DNA of 64,000 nucleotides from Acanthamoeba castellanii str. Neff. Lineage: Eukaryota > Discosea > Longamoebia > Acanthamoebidae. The notes below the pieces were generated by a model that saw only the letters and a list, made by a program, of their open reading frames with translations, was not told where the DNA came from and ran no database searches. Shown piece by piece: positions 34,256 through 46,061 of this stretch; position 1 is the first letter of the stretch, and each line of letters starts with the position of its first letter. The stretch lies in contig NW_004457671.1 in NCBI RefSeq assembly GCF_000313135.1, positions 192,285 to 256,284 on the forward strand, written 5' to 3'. Both the position numbers and the translations under genes were made by a program.

Positions 34256-36211
34256 TCACTCGTCCGAAGACGAGGAAAAGTCGGGGAGGTCGAGGGCAAT
34301 GGACACTTCCCGCTCGTCGTCTGAGTCGTCGTCGGTCCAGTCTGACTCATCCTCCTCTTCGTCGTTGTCCTGGTCTTGGCTGCCTGGCCGCCGCAAGGCC
34401 CCTGGCGGAGGCGGCAGGTCTCGGGGCAGGTCCAGCAGCGGATCCGGCAGATCGTCCACCACGTAAGCGCCCACGCCCACATCGGCCTCGTCGCGCACCG
34501 GCGGAGCTTGCTTCTTCGGAGACCGGTGAGCCAGACTCGGCAGAGCAACAGCGGATGGGGGCAGACCCGAAAGAGCGATCGGCGTTGCCTTGGGTTTTGG
34601 TTGGTGGGGTGGGTGGGGTTGGTTGGTTGGTTGGTGGGGTGGGAGGGAGGAGAGCCTACCTCGGGTGTCGACGCCATAGCAGGCTCTTCGGGTTTGGCCG
34701 CTTCGGCAACTGGCGGGTCCTTCCTGGCCCTGTCGGTTACAGAGGCGGCGGTGGCGGCGGGGTCCTCCTTCTTCTTGTTCTTCGTCATGCGACCGGCTTT
34801 GGTCGAGGCTGCGGCCTTACGGCGGCGGCCACCGGCCGTGGAGGAGCTGCCCTTTCGCTGCTGTCCTTCCTCTTCCTTGGCCGCAGTCTCTCGCTTTTGT
34901 TCATCGGCGGCCGCCGTTTCCTTCTCTGTGGCATTTCCCTGGTCCAATGTCTGTCGTTTGTACATCTGGTGGCGGCGGCGGTGCACGCGCCCGACGGGAA
35001 AACGGTGAGCCATCATCGCCTCCACACGTGCGACTCAAACGATCACCGCCACCAGCCGCCGCCGCCAGCAGCAGCAGGAGGGAGGAGGCTCGTACTGCTT
35101 CGGCACCGGATACATCGAGATTGCCGTAGAGTCGGGTTGCTTCCCCCCGCTCCTCTTCAGTGACGGGCGCATCATCTGTGGTGGTGGTGGTGGTGGTGGT
35201 GGTGGTGGTGGTGGTGGTGGTGGTGGTGGTGGTGGTGGTGGTGGGATAGAATTCGGGTCACCCACGCACATGTCACGCACCCACGTTACGCGCGCGCGTG
35301 TGAGCCGGACCCTTCTCGCCGGGCAGGGAGAAGGGGCGACACGTACCCAACATGTCGAGATGTCGCAGTCTGCTGAGCACGAACAATCTACACGACACAC
35401 ACGACACACGACACAGACATTGGGGGGGGACCCACGACGTCAGTGGCTGTGGCGGTGGCGGTGGTGGCGCGAGGAGCAACGGCAACAGTGGGGGGCAGCA
35501 GCAGCAGCAGCAGAGGGGGGGGGTGAGGGTACCGGTAGTCGCGGTACTGCTTGAGGGTGCCGCCGTTGAGGTAGTTGGGGCAGGCCTGGTTGCCCAGCAT
35601 GGAGAGGAAGCGCAGGCGAGGCACGGCCTCGGCCAGCCGGTCAACGAAGGTCGGCAGCAGCCCGATGGCGTTCCGGTTCACCCAGAGCGTCTGCAGGCGA
35701 CCCAGCGGCGGGAACCGCACCTGGTGCGTGAGGCGGTTTCCGTCCAGCACCAGCGTCTCCAGCGCGCCAAGCCCGCGCAAGAACGACACCTCCCTGCATG
35801 CATGCATGCACGTGCGGCGGCGGCGGCGGCGGCGGCGGCCTTAGCATTTAGCCCATTTGGCATTTATCACTTATCGTCACCGCCGCCGCCACCATCACCA
35901 CTGAGAGGGAGTTGAGAGCCCAGGGGCGGTCTGGGCACGTGCACACCACTGCCCGCACCACATTGCCCGCACGCCACGTGTGCGCACACGACCACCCGCA
36001 GTGGCGGTGGCGGCGGCGGCGGCTTTTATTGGGGAGGGGCACCACCGGGAAGAGGGTGGAGCGGAAGGGAAGGGGGGGGGTACGTGAGGCGGTTGTTGGA
36101 GAGGTCGAGGTCGATGAGGGTGGCGGCATATTTGGCCAGCACGGAGGGCGCCACCTCCTCCAGGTCCCGGTACGCCAGGGACAGGCGCGTGTTGCTGCTG
36201 CTGCTGCTCAT
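34256..36211 (-). CDS. Leucine-rich repeat protein with basic and acidic C-terminal regions
   Basis: Six minus-strand exons (36211-36084, 35793-35533, 35372-35347, 35175-35096, 34965-34660, 34513-34256) close in frame to 352 residues. The start MSSSSSNTRLSLAYRDLEEV is followed by LRRs: LIDLDLSNNRLT, LETLVLDGNRLT, LQTLWVNRNAIG and LRFLSMLGNQACPNYLNGGT. An LRR cap (YRRLRHLDMLDDAPVTEEER) resembles U2A'/LRRC-type proteins. After the cap comes a Lys/Arg/Ala-rich segment (EKETAAADEQKRETAAKEEE) and an acidic end (DNDEEEDESDWTDDDSDDER). Two open frames that look like separate genes are joined by a standard GTACG...CAG intron (35095-34966) in phase 0. Exon 3 is only 26 nt. The last intron's acceptor (34514) is a guess. 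The partner protein or RNA is unknown. Confidence 0.75.
35178..35244. repeat. (GGT)n trinucleotide repeat in LRR-gene intron
   Basis: About 22 perfect copies, ending next to the acceptor of the exon at 35175 (minus strand reads ACC/CCA before CAG). Confidence 0.9.
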
Positions 36212-36342
36212 CTGCTGTTGTGTTCCCTCTCTCTCTCGCGGCGGTGGTGTTTGTGCTGTGCGCTCAGGAGGAAAAGGGCAACGAAATGTCTTTTTTTGGT
36301 AATTACTTTTTCTTTTTTCTTTTTTCTCGTAGCGCCAGACCA

Positions 36343-39300
36343 CTACTCGATGATGTTGGCGGCTGCGGCGGCGTCGGCAGCGCTTGTGCGCTTCTTGTTC
36401 TTCTTGGTGGCCGCGTGCTTTCGCTTGGTGCCCTGCTGGCGGATCTGGGCGAGCTTGAGCGGCGCGTCGGCAAAGAAGGACGCCGACGACGACAGCTCGA
36501 TGTTGGATCGCAGGTAGGCCATGGCGGCCTTGTTGAACCCCACCACGTCCTGCAGCAGCAGCAACACCAACCACCACCACCACCACCACCACCACCACCA
36601 CCACCACCACCACCACCACCACCACCACCACCACCACCGTATGTAAGTCCACGAGAGAGGAGGAGGAGGAGGAACTCGCACTGATACACACGTGTGGGTG
36701 GGTGGTGAAAGCGCACCTTGTGGGTCTGGAGGGCGGCGCGGACGTGCTTCTGGAGGGAGAGGAGCACGGGGCGTAGGTCCTTGGTCACGCCGATCTGGGC
36801 CTGGTAGATGCGCAGCATGTAGAACAGACACCGTGCCACCAGATCCACCTCCTTACCCTCCCTGCCCAACCACCACCACCACCACCCAGCACGCGTGTAA
36901 GTTTCCACAGCCATGGCGGCGGCGGCGGCGGCGGAGAAGGCAGAAGAAAGAGCGAGAGAGGGGAGAGAGGGGAGAGAGGGGGGGAGAGAGGGGGGAGAGA
37001 GGGGGGGAGAGAGAGAGAGTACCGTGCCCAGCTCTCGAGGTAGTGGAAGAAGGTGACGACAATGGAGAAGGGCAGGATGAGGAGGGCCTCGTCGAGCTCG
37101 CTCGGGCGGATGTCCTTGAGGGTCTTGAGCACGTACGCCGAGGGCGACATGCCCAGCAGGTGGATGTCCGGCGGCGGCGGCGCGATCAGGGGCTTGCCAC
37201 CCGCCGTCCTGCAACAACAAACGAAAGGGGATGGGATTGGGATATGGGATATGGGAAATGGGAAATGGGAAATGGGAAATGGGAAATAAATGGGTGAGGA
37301 ACGAAACGATGCCTGGTGGGGAGGGGGTTGGGGGGTGCGGTACCGCTTGGCGTGCTCCTCGGGGCTGATGACCTTTTCGGCTTCGAGGAGTTCGGCGCGG
37401 TAGTGGGCCAGCTTGGCCTTCTCCGCCTCGGCGAGCTCGATGGCTTCGGCCAGCCGCTCTCCCGCCTTGATGGTCCCGATCGTGCGCTTGCCCGCCGAAC
37501 CCGACTCCGACTCCTGCTCGGTTCCCCCCATGGGTCCTCACTCACTCGTCAGTCGGTGTCGCGTGTCGTGCGTGTGTGCTCATTTCAGACGTGCTAGCCA
37601 ATAAATAAATAAATAAATAAATAGGTAGGCACGTACGTCGGCCTTGCCACGTTCGAGGGGATTCTCGAGAGATTGTTCGAAGATGGCCTCCATCTGCTTG
37701 TCCTTTTCCTCGTCGAGGAACACCTGCTCGTCCGTCTGCTCCCATACTCGCAGCGAACGATCGTGGGAACCCGTCGCCAGGAAGTGCCCTTTGGTTGGGG
37801 GTGTTGGGGTTTGGGGGGGGGTAAAGAGGTGGAAGGTGGGAGGGGGGCTGCGTCAGCTCCGATCCACGGCGGCCACGACCCGCGCGATACACGTAATGGT
37901 TATTACTTATTTATTATTATTTATTATTAATTATTAATTATTATGATGACTGCGGGCGGGGGAGGTACCCTGCGAGGAGAGGGCGAGGGTCCACACCTCG
38001 GCGTGGTGGGCGTCGAGGGTGAAGATGTGCTCGAATTTGTCGGCGTCCCAATACTTGACGGTCTTGTCCTTGCCGCACGAGAAGAAGTAGTGCGTGTTGG
38101 GCACGAATTGCACCTGGCGATGAATTGCACGCCGCAACCACCAACCAGCCACCAACCAGCAGCCACCAGCAGGGCCTGTTGTGAGTGGTGTGGGGGGGGG
38201 CAAGGGGGGCAGAGGCGAGAGAGAGAGAGAGAGGGCGGAGGCCGTACAGACATGACCGAGTCCTCGTGGGCCAGGAGGGACTTGTGGCAGTCGCCAAAGT
38301 CGAGTCCCCAGATCTTGACGTTCTTGTCGGCCGAGCCGGAGATGAGCATGGTCGAGTCGGAGGAGATGTCGAGGGACATCACCGGCAGCTTGTGCCCGTA
38401 CAGGGACAGGAAGAACTTGAGCGTGTCCGCAAAGAATACCTTCACCGTGTTGTCCAGCAGCGCCACCGCTAGGAACTTGCCGTCCTGGACGGATATGTGA
38501 TGGTTGGCCAGGCACCGGCCACGCATATGTGCAGACGTATAGGCAGGCAGCACAGGAATGCACCGCGCGCGCGCGAGAATGTTTGTCAGTGCCGCGCTTT
38601 GGGTGGGATGGTGGTGATGGTGGGTGGGCGGCCAGCTGCTGGTGGTAGGGGTATATATATTGTGGGGGTGGGTGGGTGGTAGGTACCTTGCTGAACTTGA
38701 GAGCCAGGACAGAATCGGACATGCGGAGGGTCTGCTGGTGCGTGAGGCCCAGCCGCTTGGTGGTCTTGGAGAAGGAGGCATCCTCCACCAGCTCAAAGTC
38801 CCAGAACTTGACCTCGTGATCCGCTGACACTGACACCAACCCGCGCAGATCGGGCCTGCGGTGTCGTGGACGGCACACGATGCGTGAGCAAGTCGACACA
38901 CACACACACTCTCTCTCTCTCACACACACACTCAGACACACACGCGAGATATCGGGCAGCAGCAGCAGCAACAGCAGGTGGGGTGTGTGAGAGAATTATG
39001 TAGCAAAAGGGGGGTTACCGGATGGCGATGGACCAGACGGGTCCGCTGTGGGCGACGATGCTCTGGAGGCACGACGACGACGAGAGGCCGTAGAGCTCCA
39101 GGTGGCCCTCCTTGGTCCCGATGACGATGTGGCGGTTGCCGGGCACGAACACGCCGCACAGGCCGTAGCCCGACGGGATGGTGCGGATGCACTGCATCGA
39201 CCGGAAGTTCCACACCTTCACCATGTCTACACGCCACACACACACGCCACACAAGGTGCCCCGGGCACGGGAGAGAGAGGAGGGGCGACAAAGGTCAGCA

Positions 39301-40106
39301 GCAGCAGCAGCAGGCGTGGTGGCGGCAACAATGGCGGTGGGTGGTACCGCTGGAGGTGGACATGAGGAGGGAGTCATCGCTGGAGAAGTTGACGGAGCGG
39401 ATGTCGGAGCGGTGGCCGGCCAGTTCGATGGTCGACACGCGCCGGTAGGCCCCCGCCACCGAGTCCTTCTCCTCCTTGAGGAGGGCCGCCTTTTCGCTGA
39501 TGACCGCCACCGCGGCCTTCTTGCCGGCGCCCTGCTTCTTGGCCGCCGCACTGGCCTCCTGGGCCTTGTCGGCCTTGCTCTGCAGCAGGGCGGCCGGGAT
39601 GTCCCACAGCTCCAGCGCGTTGTTGTGCAGCCCCAGCACCACCTACGACCCACCAGACCAACGACACATCAGCAACTGAATGGGTTAGCTCCGGGAAGCA
39701 GCTCCCCCCTCCCTTCCTCCGAAGGCCCGCACAGATCACAAAGCGAAAGGAGAGAAGGCAAACCCCCCCCCATCACAACGTAGCCCAGCACGACACACAC
39801 ATGAATCAAAGAGCGTGGGTGGGCGCACCTGGTGCCGCGAGGCATCGCCGAGGTCGAACGAACGAATCTTGTGCGAGGCGCGCAGCACGGGGAGGGCCGA
39901 GAACTCGTCGGTGGGCAGCGTGGCGCTCACTGCGCGAGGTTGCAAAGAAGAACAAGTGTCCCCGTCCGCCGCCGTCGAGGCGGTGGTTGGGTGGTGGTTG
40001 GTGAGTCACATGGGTGGTGGCCAACGCCAATCAACCCCCCCCCCTCTCTCGTTAGTTGAACGCACGTGCACCTTCGGCCTCGGGAGCATCGGCGGCGGCG
40101 GCGGCG

Positions 40107-40141
<35 letters not shown>

Positions 40142-41041
40142 CTTGGCGAGGGTGCGCTTGACGCGCTTCTTCTGGCGGTGGCGAACTTCGTCGGCGGGGT
40201 GGACGCGGAACAGCTCGAGGGTCTTGTCGGCCCCCAGGCATCCGAACAGCGTGGCGTCGGACGAAAACGAGAGCTGCACCACGCGCTCCTTGCCCTGCCG
40301 CGTGATCTCCCCGAAAAACTTCAACACCTCCTGTGCGCCCGCACCGCGGCACGTCCACGTCCACGTCAGCAGGGAATTGGGGGAGGGGGAGGGAGGGGTT
40401 TGGGCTGCCATGGCCATGCTGTTGGCCAATGGGCGCCGACAATGGCAAAAGATGAAGCGTGGGGCGGGGCGGGGCACCTCTTCGCTCTCGTCGCTGTTCT
40501 CGCCGGAGCTCTTGTTGGCCCCTTGCACGGCGGCGGCGGCGGTGATCCGGTAGATGCGCAGGTTGGGGGCTGCCGAGCCCGTGATGAGGCGGGTCTCGTC
40601 GTGGTTGACGGCAATGCTCCACACCTGCCATCCCGCGCACCAAAGGACCCGTCAAGCGTACATACATGCATTTGTGTGTCATGTGTGTCGTGTGTGTCAT
40701 GTCGTGTGTCGTGTGTCGTGTCGTGTGACATGTGTCGTGCCGTGTGTGCCGTTGTGTGCGTGTCGTGTCGTGTCGTGTCGTGTATCTAAGTAGAAGCCGT
40801 CATCCCCGCCACCGGGAGGGGAGGGGAGCTGGCCCTCTCGCGGGGCACGCACCTCGGAGCGGTGTCCGACCACCGTCTGTATGCAGTGCTGCGTGTCGAG
40901 GTCCCACACCTTGACGAGCATGTCCTTGGACGACGACACCAGGGCGTGGCGGTTCCGCAAGAAGCACAGCCCGGTGATGTTGCCCTTGTGCCCGCGGAGA
41001 CTGAACCCACACAACACGCAACGCACACAACACAGATACAG

Positions 41042-41090
<49 letters not shown>

Positions 41091-42020
41091 AGGTCAAGTG
41101 TGAGCGAGGGCGAGAGGACGAGAAGGAGACTCGTCGTCCTGCTTTGCGTGTGCGTGTGCGTGTGCGTGGCAATATTACGCGGGCCGCGTTGTGCACCTGC
41201 CAGTGTGTGTGTGTGTGTGTCGTGTGTATGTGTGTGTGGTGGCTGGTGGTGTAGGTCGGCAGGTCGCACCGGAAGAGGCCGGTTTCGGCGGCGAGGTCCC
41301 ACACGATGACGTCCGTGTCGTGCGAGCCCGATGCAAGCAGGCCGCCCTCGGCATCGAAGCAGAGCGCGGTGATTGCACCCTTGTGTCCGTTGAGCGTGAC
41401 CACGCACGCTCCAGTCACCACGTCCCATACCCGCACCACACCGTCGCTGTACCTGCTCACCCACGCTGCGTGGTCAGCCATCACGTGCACGTTCTCGCAC
41501 CACAACTCCATGCAGGAGCAAAAGAGATGACAAACGAGCTAAAGTCTTTTGCTCCTGAAATAAGGCGAAAAGAATCAAAAAAAAACTCTATTTAGTCTTG
41601 AAATCTATATTTATAAAAAGATTTCAAGACTAAAGAACGAGTGAAGTTGATAAGCTGTAATCGACACACAGATAGATGTTCGAGATTAATAAATTCAGGG
41701 GAGGAAAGGAAGGACGAGCAAATATGTATGGAGTGGTACCCGGCGGCGAGGCGGGACTGGAAGCGTGCGAGGAAGGTGACGTGGGCGTGCTTGGGGGCCA
41801 CGAGGTCGGGGTCGGGCAGGAACTCGCTCTCGGCATCCCCCGGTTGCGGGTACGGCGGAAGGGCCGCCCGCAGGCTCGCCGTCCGGAGGTCCCACAGCAG
41901 CACCCGCTCGAGACCGCCGACGGCCACAAGGCCCTCGCCCACCTCTACGCAATTGGCCTCCGGACTTGCCACCACACCGGCCACAGAACGGGGCTCGTAT
42001 CGCAGATAAGCACGCACCAT
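36343..42020 (-). CDS. WDR3: WDR3 / UTP12, WD-repeat component of the SSU processome
   Basis: A minus-strand gene starting [20 protein letters not shown] and ending [16 protein letters not shown] (TAG at 36343). Exon 1 (42020-41740) joins exon 2 (41452 on) as [16 protein letters not shown]. About a dozen WD40 repeats follow, among them [20 protein letters not shown] with [51 protein letters not shown] and [20 protein letters not shown]. The C-terminal Utp12 domain is clear: [40 protein letters not shown] and [18 protein letters not shown]. The order and wording match human WDR3 closely. It forms, with PWP2, TBL3 and others, the UTP-B complex on the 5' ETS of pre-rRNA in the nucleolus. A Gln11-Ala5 tract (CAG run near 40109-40141) interrupts the loop after the fourth repeat. 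Introns hold several microsatellites and one hairpin. Confidence 0.94.
36570..36638. repeat. (CAC)n trinucleotide repeat in WDR3 intron
   Basis: About 22 perfect CAC units between the QTHK and DVVGFNKAA exons. On the transcribed strand it reads GTG, so cryptic GT donors are abundant within it. Confidence 0.9.
41591..41634. repeat. Perfect 16-bp inverted repeat (hairpin) in AT-rich island of WDR3 intron 1
   Basis: TTTAGTCTTGAAATCT (41591-41606) is exactly complementary to AGATTTCAAGACTAAA (41619-41634), with the 12-nt AT-only loop 41607-41618. It lies in an AT-rich patch (about 41520-41700) that contrasts with the GC-rich surroundings. Confidence 0.9.
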
Positions 42021-42266
42021 CTTCTTCTTCCTCCTCCTCCAAGATGTTGTTTCTTCCGGAGGCCGCAACAGCCCCGCTCCGAGAGAACAGAAAAGAAATG
42101 GAAACGGGGAAATTGGTCCACCATGGCCCCCGGAATTATCCCACCAGCCAGCGCCAAAAAAAAGCAGCCGGCAGAAAACAAGAAAAAAGGAGGAAAAATA
42201 TTCAGCAGGTGGACACCTGGCTGCACACGTACTCTTCACCACCACCGCTCGGCAGAGGCAGCCGCC
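42021..42266. promoter_or_regulatory. Divergent promoter, WDR3 / FAM98
   Basis: A 246-bp gap between the WDR3 start (42020, minus) and the FAM98 start (42267, plus, GCCGCCATG). Both genes act in RNA processing, so co-regulation is plausible. The interior is A-rich on the plus strand (GCCAAAAAAAAGCAG). Confidence 0.5.
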
Positions 42267-42389
42267 ATGCAGCAGCACCAGCAGCACCAGCAGCAGGAGG
42301 AGCGGGAGCAGGGACTGGACTACGACCGCCATTGGGATCTCCTGAGCGCCCTACGCGCCCTCCGGTATCGTGCTACGCTGCCTGGCACC

Positions 42390-42450
<61 letters not shown>

Positions 42451-44639
42451 GGTTGGTGGTGTGAGTTGTGGAATGACGCAGCGTGTGGTGCCCCGGACAC
42501 GCACGCACGCACAGGGTGAGTGGCGAGTGGGAAGAGGCGATGGACGACGAGTCCGCAGTGGAGATGCTGGCGGAGAGCATTGGACGGCAGGCGGGCTTCA
42601 TGTCCACTGCAGGCGTCTTGTGGTCCGAGCTCCTCCTTCTTTGCGACGCCCCGTCACCGCCGACCCCCCTTCCCCTTCCCCTGCCCACCGAGTGGCCGTC
42701 ATTCAGGCGCGGCCTCCAAACCTTCCTCGCCGACCATGTGGGTATGCATTGCCTCCTCCTCGCGGCACCACCGTCGACGCCGCCGCCGCCGCCGCCGTCC
42801 CCTTTTGGGACCCTACGGTAGGGGCAGGGAAGAATGGCTGAGTCCGTCCATCATTGCTGACGGCTGCCCTCCGGACCCATTGGGGCACCGCTGTACCGCG
42901 GCGGCGGCTGGTGGCGGTGGTGCAGGGTACGGCGGGGAATCGGAGCGGGAAGAAGAAATGGAGGTGCCGAGCGGCCGCACCGCGCTGGTGGAGCTCCTCA
43001 CCTCAGAGCTGCAGGCCGCCCGCATGACCACCTTCGCACAGCCCCGCAGCCCCGTACGACCACCGAGAACAACAAATCCCATCACACAGTTCCACGACGT
43101 GCTTGGTGGTCGTTCGTGCTCTCAACCGGCTGTTTGCGATGGTGCGTGGTGTGTGGCGATCATCAAGGCGAGGCACCCGACGGCGAGAGAAGGCCTCGAT
43201 CGGCACGAAGCCGCGCAAAGCCTCTTCAACATTGAGGAGGCCCTCGGTCTGCCCCGTGCCACCCACGGCGTTGACGCCCTCATACACGCACACAATAAGG
43301 CATCACCCAGCCACCACCGTGCTCGTTTGTGTGCGCGCGTGCGTGCGTGCGTGCGTGCGTGCGTTCCTGGCTCGCTGCTCTTTTCCCTTAGGCTCACTGA
43401 TTGTCTCTGCTTGCTTGTTGGGAGGGGAGGGGGTAATCAGCTGTCAGAGCTGTTGAAAGGGCTGCCTCGCGACCACCTGGGCTCGCCCCTTCTCACGCGC
43501 CTTGCACTTTCCACACCGGACATGGTGCGCGCCCTCCTGCAACCGTCTTCTCAATCAGCAACACGACACGACAAGAGAGAGAGAGAGAGGGTCCTGATGA
43601 TGGTGAGAAAACTCACGTGGGGGTGGGTGGTGGGTGGCGCGCGTGGTGTCCGCGTGGTCAGGAAAAACTGGAACGGATGAATGAGTGCTTCATCGAAGAG
43701 TACCAGGTGCGGCGGGAGGTCCTCGTCAAGCGCTTGGACGTCACACTGCACGCCCTCTCCTGCTCGACCAAGCGTCAGGTTCGCTGACCCCGCCCGTCCT
43801 CCCCCCCTTCCCCCCGGTGCGCGCAGAAGGGGGAGAGGGCCAGTGTGGAGGCAATTTAACGGCTCACGGACTCATCATGGTCTGTGTGGCCCTGCTGGAT
43901 GTGCGTGGTGTGGCGGCGGCGGCGGCGGCGGCGGTCCTTCTTCCTCTGCCCAGGAGCACGAGAGCGAGGTGGTCGACGTTGTGGAGGTGGGCAAGCAGGC
44001 ACTCGGCAAACAGGCCACGTTTGGCGTCTACGACATCCTGGCTGCCCGCGACGACCTCGCTCGCCTCTACCCGGCACCTGACCTCGCGGCTCACGCCATG
44101 GTCAAGCGGCTCCTCATCGGCTCCGTACGTACCCCCCCCCAATCCTCCCATCTTCTTTGGGCAGGCTCCGACTCGATGCAGCCAACACCACGCCACTCAC
44201 CGTCCATTGGCGACCCATTTTTCACCGCCGGGTGCACCACGTGCAGGTGCCAGATCGTGGGGGGCGTGTGGGCGAAAAGAGGAAGGACGATGCCATGCCA
44301 AGCATGCGCGAGCGCTCCGCCGGGCTGTCGTCAGACGGATTGGGAGGGCCAGCAGCAGCCAGCGGAGGACCACGTGGCCGAAGCGGCGGCGGCGGACGAG
44401 CACAGCGGGGCGGACGCGTGCAGGGAGGGTGGGACGAGGGCGCCGCTGGTGAGCGTCGCCAGCGCGGCGGCAGGGGACGGCGAGGAGGAGGAGGAGGAAA
44501 AGGAGGCGACCAGCCCAAGTCAGCTGCTGCCGCCGCGGTCGGAGGAGAGGCTAACACAGCAGCTAGCACTGCAAAGCCACGCGGCGGCGGCGGCGGCCCT
44601 CGCAGCGGCGGAAATCGCAGGAGAGGCGGTGCGGCGTGA
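42267..44639 (+). CDS. FAM98: FAM98-family protein (tRNA ligase complex component type)
   Basis: Eight exons (42267-42364, 42515-42741, 42926-43053, 43168-43299, 43441-43524, 43662-43778, 43954-44124, 44247-44639) close in frame to 449 residues. Hallmarks of FAM98: ALVELLTSELQAARM, LKGLPRDHLGSPLL, MNECFIEEYQVRREVLVKRL with DVTLHALSCS, and VPDRGGRVGEKRK followed by a long RGG/Gly-rich tail. In animals FAM98B is part of the RTCB-DDX1-CGI99-ASHWIN tRNA ligase complex and of RNA transport granules, and the RGG tail is an arginine-methylation and RNA-binding region. The N-terminal MQQHQQHQQQEEREQGLDYD is extra. The intron after exon 4 begins AATAAG|GCATCA, a GC donor. That intron also reads through in frame, so retention would add 47 residues. 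Intron 1 holds a (CTG)20 run. Confidence 0.92.
42391..42449. repeat. (CTG)n trinucleotide repeat, FAM98 intron 1
   Basis: About 20 pure CTG units starting 27 bp after the 5' splice site. CAG/CTG runs also occur as Gln codons in the neighbouring WDR3 gene (about 40109-40141). Confidence 0.95.
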
Positions 44640-44761
44640 TCACTACCCCCAATAGGGGGGGGACGATGTCTGCTGCGGTGTGCACAGACAGAGTGCAACA
44701 ACAACAACATCGACCACCACAGGACCCACTCGCTTGCTTGCGGGCCCATTTAAGAATGAAT

Positions 44762-45921
44762 TTATAGCTCCTTCTCCAGCTCCTGTTCTTCCTGCTCCTG
44801 TTCTTCATCCTCCTGCTCCTGCTTCTCTGCTCCTTCTCCTTCTCCTTCTCCAGCTCCTGATCTTCCTGCTCCTGCTCCTGCTCCTGCTCTTCCTCCCCCT
44901 GTGGCATCATCGCGTGGTCCGGCTCCTCCGCGTCAAACACGCCAGCCTTCTTACCTGTTGGTTCCTCTTCCTTGTCGGCCTGCTGCTGCTGCTGCTGCTG
45001 CTTTGTGTCGGCCTGCTGCTCTGCGAGCTCCTCCGCATCGTCTTCTTCTTCATGGGCGTCATCATCTTCCTGGCCACCAGTTTCGTCCTTGGTGGTGGTG
45101 GTGGGGGCGGCGGCCATGAGTGGATCGGGTGCGTGGGTCTTGGCCTTGAGAAGCTCCTTCTCGCGTTGGGGGTCTTCCTTCTTGCGGGCGCTGTCGGCGA
45201 GGGAGTGGAGGCGTTCCCTCTCGGTCTGGTCTTCGCGCTGCTCGGCCTGGTCCTCCTGGAGGAACTGCTCCTTGACGCCCTCGAACACGTGCCGGGTGGC
45301 CTCGATCTCCTCTTCGACCTCGGCCAGCTGCTGCTCCGTCTCCAGGGCGAGGGCCTCTCCCACGGGGTCCACCTCCTCGGGCCGCTCGTCGAGCTTGCTC
45401 TGCTTCTTGGCCCGCTCGAGGTCCCGCATGAGCTGGGCAAGTTCGAGGCGCATCTCGTGGAGGGATCCGTCGCGGTCGGCCAGTTCCCGCATCTGCTCCT
45501 CGAGGTGCCTGCGCACGGCCATCATCTCGCTCTTGCGCAGCTCGTACTCGGGGCTGCCGGCCAGATCGCCCGTGAGCTCGGGCGCCTCCTTGAGCGCGTC
45601 AATCTTCTCCCGCAGCTGCACCTTGGCCGCCAGCAGCTTCACCTCTTCCTTGATGGTCGAGCGGCCACGCACGTCATCGGCCGGCAAGATATTCTCCTTC
45701 AGCTCTTCGACCTTATCTCCAGCCGCCGCCCTCGACCTCATCTTCAGCTTCAGCTTGCTCAATCGGCTCGCCCCCGAGCCCTCATACGCCATCAACCGAC
45801 GCGCCCCCGCTTGGAGGTGAGGCTCGTCGCCATCCAGCGCGAGTTCCACGAGGAAGAGGTACCCCAGCGTGAGTCCCATCGCCAGCAGGCTCGCCAGGAG
45901 AGCAACCTGCGAGTGTCGCAT
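44762..45921 (-). CDS. Type II membrane-anchored acidic coiled-coil protein (apparent -1 frameshift near the end)
   Basis: A single-exon gene starting MRHSQVALLASLLAMGLTLG at 45921. Residues about 6-25 are one hydrophobic segment without a signal-peptidase site, so a signal anchor is likely. The rest is almost all charged coiled coil (EEQMRELADRDGSLHEMRLE, EVEEEIEATRHVFEGVKEQF), then a Gln8 run and Glu/Gln repeats. The open frame given here runs on to 44563 through KNRSRKNRSW and a Cys run, antisense to FAM98. Restoring one base near 44818-44832 keeps the Glu/Gln pattern and gives QELEKEL-stop at 44762, which I take as the real end. No family is recognised; the shape resembles Golgi or ER tethers. 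The lack of introns is unusual in this window. Confidence 0.65.
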
Positions 45922-46061
45922 CCTCGTCCTTCTACGACTACTACTACTTTGGAGAGACACTGCCTTAAAAAAGGAAAGACAAAAACAGCAAGAAAAGAAA
46001 ACAATTTTTTTCTTTCTCTTCGGTACAACAGTTTTTTCTTTTATTCGATTGCCAGACGTGC
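45922..46061. promoter_or_regulatory. Divergent promoter, coiled-coil protein / K+-H+ exchange-related protein
   Basis: The shortest divergent gap in the window, 140 bp between start codons. It contains long A- and T-rich runs (AAAACAATTTTTTTCTTT) that stand out from the local GC-rich sequence. Confidence 0.5.
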
